Source: Tenebrio molitor (lineage: Eukaryota; Arthropoda; Insecta; Coleoptera; Tenebrionidae). From it: a stretch of DNA of 64,000 nucleotides. Where the stretch lies: contig NC_091047.1 in the NCBI RefSeq assembly GCF_963966145.1, forward strand, positions 8,680,001 to 8,744,000. The letters run 5' to 3'. Shown here one piece after another: positions 58,304-64,000 of the stretch; position 1 is the stretch's first letter; the number at the start of each line of letters is the position of its first letter. The position numbers and the translations under genes were made by a program. The notes under the pieces are model-generated. The model was not told the DNA's origin. It ran no database searches and was given only the letters and a program-made list of their open reading frames with translations.

Positions 58304-61162
58304 TTTATATATTTATATTTGTTTTTGAACACCCGATACTTTCTTTGATTTATTAACCTTATTGACGGATCACAAAATGACCAAGTTGGACGACACAAAA
58401 TCATAAAAATCGATGTTTTATAATGGATAAAATTTGACTTATAGTCATTTTCGTATTTTCTATGGCTCACATTTTTAAGAAATCATAAAAAACTTATTTT
58501 TGGCATAAAAAATTTGGCTCACATTTTTAAAAAGGTCATAAAAAATAGGGTAGTTTCCATGAAAAATTGATGTTTCAATAGATAAAATGAGCTTAAAAAC
58601 AAGTCATTTTCTCAATTTTTTGTGTTTTTGAACAGACTTCAATGGGCTGTTTTTCAAACTCAACAAACTTCAACGACTAAAACTTGAAAATCGACTCATT
58701 TAAAAATCAGGGTAAAAAGTCAAATTCAACGTTGTTTTTGATGTTTTGGTAGAAATACGGGTTTTTGTTGGAAAAAAATGCATAGAAAATAGAAAAATGA
58801 CCAAGAAAACTAGGCATAAAAATCTGAGTTAAAAAGTTACATACTACGTATATACTACTTTTTTGTGAACTTTTCAGCGCCAAATTTGAAACCGACTTGA
58901 AGCTAGACGGTTGCAATAGACAGGGGTCAAGTCAACAAAAGACAGTTTAAGGATTTTAGAAACTTTATTGTTGACATTGAGACAGTTAGGCATAGCTTTA
59001 TCTTTCTATTTTATGGATGTCGAGAAGTATAATAATCAGATAAATTTAGTGTCTATTTACTTAGATTAAATCAACACGTTCACCACCTTATGGAAGTGTA
59101 GGTAAACGAACAGTCACTCCAATGTGGAAAAACAATCGGCGTAAGACTTTTTAACTTGTATATTTAAAAAAGTGATATTACAACATAACAATATTATGTA
59201 ATAATAAAATTAAAACACGTCTTGTGGAATATGTGGGCAGTAAACGTGTAGAAAGAACTATGTACATAAGTGATTCTCAATGAACATTTTTAATTATTTT
59301 ATATTTGTAACTGCATAAGCCCAACGGGTTAAACATTCCAACTTAACTTACATATAGGAAATTTATATGTATGTATGCATATTTTTTAGTTTAATTCCAA
59401 TGTTTTATATGTTTTTTTTTGTTAACTTTGTATACGTATAATAATACAATATAAAATAATGCTCCTAACACACTCGTTTTTTTTTCATCATAATAAGAAG
59501 GTACTTACAAGTTTCAGAATTTGTTATATATTTTTTGTCTATGATTTTTAGGTACTAATACTAATAACAAAATAATAAATACTTATGTTAAATAAATAAT
59601 TAGTGTTAACTATTTACAATTTCTCCCTTAAAAATATTAAATTCGTTAAAATATTTTCAACTTTTTGTATACATTAATCCAACACATCCTAACGATTTCA
59701 GTCCATTGGATCACAAAATTATAACACTGAATGAACAATGGTCTAGTTTCAATAATTATTACTCTGTAATATTCAGTCGGACAAAAGCAACAAAACCAAA
59801 AAAGCAAAAAGAAAAAATACACTGAACATACACATGTCACAAGGAAGTTATTGTTTCACATGAGAATGATGTTTAAAATGTTACATGATTCACCTAATGA
59901 CCAAAAATGCTGTACAATTGTTACTCTCTGACCAACCAGTTGGCACTATCTAAATATAACAAGATTTAGGCCGAACTTGGATCCTAATAAAGAAAAAAAA
60001 AACATACGTAAGTATCAAAAATACGGGGGAATAATGGCACGACTGCAATATATGTGATGCAGGAAAGCCGATTCCACCCTGTTCCACTTGCAAAAATAAA
60101 ATTAAACAATGTTGGACTTTTTTGAATGTTTATTAATAACAAAATGAGAGGTCATACAAAATAATTTAATTGAGTAATTAACAAAATAGTAACTTGTTAA
60201 CAGTATTGCAATCAGCCATTACATAATATAAACATAAAAAATCTAAAACATTTTTTTTTCTAAAATTAAAAAAAGTTTTCTACTATGTACAAATTACTTA
60301 GGCTGATTTTAACACATGAATTTTTATCAAGGGCTTATTAAACGTTTGTTGCAATTACTACGAAGATGAACTCTTGTTGATATACTTAGATTCGGCCAAC
60401 CTATGTATGGACGTATCGCCATCACCCAGTTGTGTCACCTGCAAAGCACCAAATTACCATATAATCGACCTTGCTAGGTCTAACATTCACACGTAAGCTG
60501 GTCATGTTAGTAGGGGAGTTGTTAGTCACGATCATGCAAGATGATCCAACAATTCAACTGCCCTCGACCGAAACAGAAGGTCGGACATGGACGCCCTCTT
60601 CTGTCATTCGGTCGTTTCTGACACACTTGAATTGATTGTTTCTCTGATGTGATGACAAAACAGAAAATGAGAAAACACAACATCGAGAAGAAAATGACAG
60701 TAAAACATGCACAAAACTACGAGTACAGAAAAAATAGGCAAGTAAGAATATTTCATGTCGATTTATTTATTTAATAATAAATAAAAGAGTGTGTTAAGAC
60801 TATAAAGTGCTTAAAAATACAAGATGAACAACTATACAGATACATAATCGAACAAAGTAATATCTACTAGGAGAAAAATAAAAAAACAAACGATACATTC
60901 TTCTTATCAAACTACAAATCCATAAAAAAATTGCACTCCTAAATTAATCACAATCGATTGCAAATTGATTATTTACAAAGTCTAATGTTATTCTCGAACG
61001 AGGTCTCTCATATATTTTTTTTAGGAATTGCGTCAACATTTTTTCACTTAGTCTACGATACAAAAGGAAATAAGAGAGGTCTCAGACTAATCCCTGTAAC
61101 GTCCCTGTCATCAGATACCACGGTACGAATTGCACTGTTTTAAATCACAACCTCGAAGCATG
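58304..61162. other. AT-rich spacer, probably including the cyclin T 3' untranslated region
   Basis: No supported coding region. Several plus-strand TTTATT hexamers (minus-strand AATAAA), for example around 60.76 kb, could serve the leftward cyclin T transcript, but none can be singled out. 58.4-58.9 kb has loosely repeated CATAAAAA/GGCTCACATTTTTAA strings. Nothing else of note. Confidence 0.45.
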
Positions 61163-63288
61163 CTATTCTGGGGGCGGCGGCGGAGGAATATCGGGCGGCG
61201 CGTCCATCGGTAACGGCGGATTCGAACCGCCCGGAGGCAACGGTGGCGGCGCTTGCTGATACATCTCGGGTGGAAATGCGTACCCCCCGTTATAGTAATT
61301 GTACATCTGCCCGTCTGGATAAATATAAGGCTGACCGGCAGCCGATACCACCCCCATATGGGCAGGATAGTAGTACATGTTTTGCGGCAACGCCGCCGCC
61401 TGATACATCGCAGGTGCCACGTTGTGGTAGGTCGGCGGGGGTGGTGCGCTATTCTTATTATAGTTGCTTACCTTATTGTACGAATGTCTCCCGTTCTGTT
61501 TGGAATCCTTGTGAGTGCTACTCCTCGACATCTTGACCGGGGGTCCCTCCCCGGGACTGCTGCGGTCTCTCTCCCGCTTCCTGCTCTTTTCCACGTCACC
61601 GGTGCAATTATTGATTATGTCTCTGGGTATCTTGATTTTTAAACCGACAGGAGGGGCGGCGACCTCTCCCACAGCGGTTTCAGTCTTTATAACGTCTTTT
61701 GGTATCTTAATCTTAATGGGGTTGGGTTGGATTTTATCTTTCTGTATTTTGATTTTGATTGGTTCAGTTGGCTCGACGATTTCGTGTTGTTTCTCTTTGT
61801 GCTTGTGCTTCTCTCGGTCTTTGTCTTTGTGTTTCTTTTTCTTCTCTTTATCTTCTTTGCTCCTGTCTTTGTCTTTATGTTTGTGTTTCTCCTTGTTCTT
61901 CTTTTTACTCTTGTGATGATGTTCCTTTTCCTTGATTTCGACTTGGATCTCTTGTTTTTGTATCGAATTGGCGACGGCTGGTAGGTGAGGTACTGATGGC
62001 GTTTCTTTCAACAAACTACTGATTAACATGGGGTCGGTTTCTATACCATTGACGATAGGCTGTGAGGTCGTTAAGTTGTCAGAACACAAAGGTGGGATGA
62101 TGTCTGGGGGTTTCATTTCTTTGGAAAAACTAATGGGTGGTTCTTCTTGTTTCACTACGTCCGTTATGGGTGTTATAATGTCGGGGATTTGATGGAGTTT
62201 GTTGATGCCTATCGTCGAGTCTCGCATCAGATTCTCGAAACCCTCGACTTGATCGATCTTCTTCATCACCGGCCTCAACTCGGGTTCTGAACCGGTCGAA
62301 TAGTTCCTGACTCTCTTGTTGGTGGTGTTGTTCGTGGGCGACTCCAGCGGTGAAAGAGCAGGGAAAGAGAACGACTCGGACTGTTTCGTGGAAGTGGGGG
62401 AAGATTTCTCCAGTTTGTTATCGAAAGGGCTTTTCTCGGGGGAGAAGAGACTAGGTTTCTTTACGACGGGATTCGGCGGTTCCTCCTTGACCTGTGTCTC
62501 TTCCTTGATCTGCACCTCCTCCTTAAGGGACGCGCTGTAGCTACTGCTGCTGCTCCCGTTGTGGTGGTGCTGTTTAACCGGCGGACACAGAGGCTGTCCC
62601 GCGCCCGGTTTGAGGACGGATTTCGATGTGTCTGAAGTGAAAGGCGACTTGACTTTTTGCGAGGTAGAGTTCATCGATTTATTTAAATAAACACTATTCC
62701 TATCGTGTCCCGGAACACTACTATGCGATCGTTTCACGTCACTTTCCGGCTTGACGAACGTCTTGTCTTCGTGTCTGCGGACCTGCTCGTGCTTGACCGG
62801 CACCTTGTTCGGGTCGATCGTGCGCGACGACGGCGGCCGATTCGGTTTTTCCCCGTTGTAGCTCGTTCCGTAACTGTTCGTTTCCGCGGCCACGTTCGGT
62901 TTCAACAGATAATCGCGCTGCTTTTGAACGTCCTTATCACTTTTGTTGGCGTGATCGCGTGACATGTTATAGTCTTTGGTCGCTATGCCGAACGGCGAGT
63001 CCCTGGCGGCTTCCCTCAGGATATCCCGCGGTTCCGCCCGGCCCGACGGCGGGTGCGACGACGGCGGCCTCGAATGAGGCTGCTTCAGCTTGGGATCGAC
63101 AGGGGGGCGGTGGTGGCCGTGAGACACCACCTGTTTGTTCGCGCCGGGTGGCAGGGCTTTCATCCCGTGCTGCTGTGCCAGCTTCTCCCGTTCTTTCTTC
63201 TCGCGGTATTCTCTCTCACGCTGCTGCTGGCTGCTAGAAGACTCGTGAGGTCTGGAAGAACGGTGTTTGTGTGGGTCATTATCGGACC
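61163..63288 (-). CDS. CycT: Cyclin T, C-terminal exon (partial; N-terminus beyond the window)
   Basis: One long last exon: acceptor TTTTTTTCAG at 63,289 and stop at 61,163-61,165, encoding 707 residues plus a shared first codon. Cyclin T with Cdk9 forms P-TEFb, which phosphorylates RNA polymerase II to release paused polymerase. The cyclin box is not here. What is visible is the disordered tail: SSSQQQREREYREKKEREKL near the start; VKEEPP/VKQEEPP patches; a Lys/His-rich block (KSKKKNKEKHKHKDKDR); three related basic repeats (IKIKIQKDKI, IKIKIPKDVI, LKIKIPRDII), like the LK/IKMRI-type elements in vertebrate cyclin T tails; a Tyr/Pro-rich segment (PAMYQAAALPQNMYYY); and a terminal polyproline run ending PPPPPPE. 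The identification rests on these tail features, so it is probable, not certain; another Lys-rich, proline-tailed cyclin or SR-type protein is possible. Confidence 0.7.
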
Positions 63289-63352
63289 CTGAAAAAAATG
63301 ATAAGAAACACTTTGAAATATACATATATTTTTGTTATTTTGACTGAAGATA

Positions 63353-63586
63353 CAGCTGGTTTCAAAAAAATCGGGAAATGAAAATTTTCCTAATGTAAAT
63401 TTGGTTTTGTCGATTTGTCAATTAATTGTCTACTTGACAATACCTATCAAGTGATTTTTAAAAATGTCATTGAATTTTGACGTTAAATCTAACCTATCTC
63501 TCGTAAGAAGGTTTCACACTATGGAAAAATTGCAAAAATGTGTCAATTTTATTCTGACAGTTCCCGTTTTTTTTTGCAACCAGCTG
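63353..63586. mobile_element. Tc1/mariner-type MITE with CAGCTGGTT ends, in a cyclin T intron
   Basis: TA, then CAGCTGGTTTCAAAAAAATC on the left, and GCAACCAGCTG then TA on the right; arms ~27 bp; 234 bp between the TA borders. This is the best-preserved member of the family also seen at 49.7 and 51.2 kb. It lies just upstream (transcript sense) of the last cyclin T exon. Non-coding. Confidence 0.8.
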
Positions 63587-63588
63587 TA

Positions 63589-64000
63589 CATATTTTTTTA
63601 AAATAAATGTCCCTAGAAGGAAAACAATACACGTGTGATTCATTTCAGTTATGTTACAACTTTTTTTTATTTTCTCAGGTATTTTATGATCAACAAGGAT
63701 CAAAAAAAAATCTCTCGATACATTTGCAACATTCAGTCGTTAAAATTAAATAATACCATCAGCAATGCGCAACACTACGAAAAAAAAAAGTGGTGTGATG
63801 TAAGTCAATTAATCTTACATCTTTCATTTTTTTATTGATTTAATATTATTCAGCAAAAAATGTGCGAATCAATATGCCAAATGTATATTTGAATATACGT
63901 TCGTATATTAACATTCTTGGGTGGTAATTTGACATTAAAAAAAATCAGAAAAGGGGTAGGCAGTTAATAAAAAATGTACAGTTGGTAGAGGCTGCATCTA
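63589..64000. other. Intronic DNA of the cyclin T gene (presumed)
   Basis: AT-rich, no coding exon with cyclin-box similarity. It lies upstream of the last cyclin T exon on the minus strand, so it is presumably intron. A 67-codon plus-strand frame (63,635-63,838) has no support. Confidence 0.4.

Noticed and set aside
61243..61984. Plus-strand open frames with Leu/Phe-rich, membrane-like sequences
   Set aside because: Antisense of the Lys-rich cyclin T tail: AAG/AAA codons read backward as CTT/TTT, producing false hydrophobic stretches.
1..64000. CRISPR arrays, tRNA or rRNA genes, bacterial operons
   Set aside because: No regularly spaced repeats of CRISPR type, no cloverleaf with internal A/B boxes and no rRNA-like blocks were found by eye; the genes are spliced eukaryotic ones.

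Overview
The window is nuclear DNA of an insect. The background is AT-rich, coding exons are separated by many 50-60 bp introns, the genes are insect orthologues (a toutatis/BAZ2 chromatin protein, TAF8, an Ance-type dipeptidyl carboxypeptidase, cyclin T), and there are many short inverted-repeat transposons plus a non-LTR retrotransposon. The very short introns and transposon load fit a beetle, but that is inference; no species is assigned.

Layout. 1-29 kb is a gene-poor, AT-rich tract with one GC-rich, promoter-like island (about 3.3-4.03 kb, plausible splice donors on both strands), a second candidate first-exon cluster at 24.0-24.34 kb, and several MITE or fold-back repeats. 29,450-43,283 (+) is a complete 23-exon BAZ2-family gene (toutatis). 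Its predicted exons total exactly 2,234 codons including the stop and encode MBD, DDT, WHIM/WSD-like, two PHD fingers and a bromodomain. One phase 0-0 exon encodes a CENP-B/pogo-type helix-turn-helix, placed in the middle of the charged helical region. 44.4-44.9 kb is a tandem palindromic repeat. 45,387-46,406 (+) is TAF8 in four exons. 46,480-51,933 (-) is an angiotensin-converting-enzyme homologue in seven exons, tail-to-tail with TAF8 so that the two 3' ends probably overlap. 52.4-57.3 kb is a transposon nest: two 5'-truncated copies of one non-LTR element, a TA-flanked MITE whose pre-insertion site can be read from the sister copy, fold-back insertions and a long-TIR element. 57,717-58,157 (+) is a small gene I do not recognise. 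61,163-63,288 (-) is the last coding exon of cyclin T; its cyclin box lies beyond the right edge.

How they fit. Toutatis (ISWI/CtBP-linked remodelling), TAF8 (TFIID) and cyclin T (P-TEFb) all act in RNA polymerase II transcription, but nothing in the sequence shows that they are co-regulated. The most notable item is the HTH cassette inside toutatis: it looks like a captured transposase DNA-binding domain carried on a symmetric exon, so splicing could switch it in or out.
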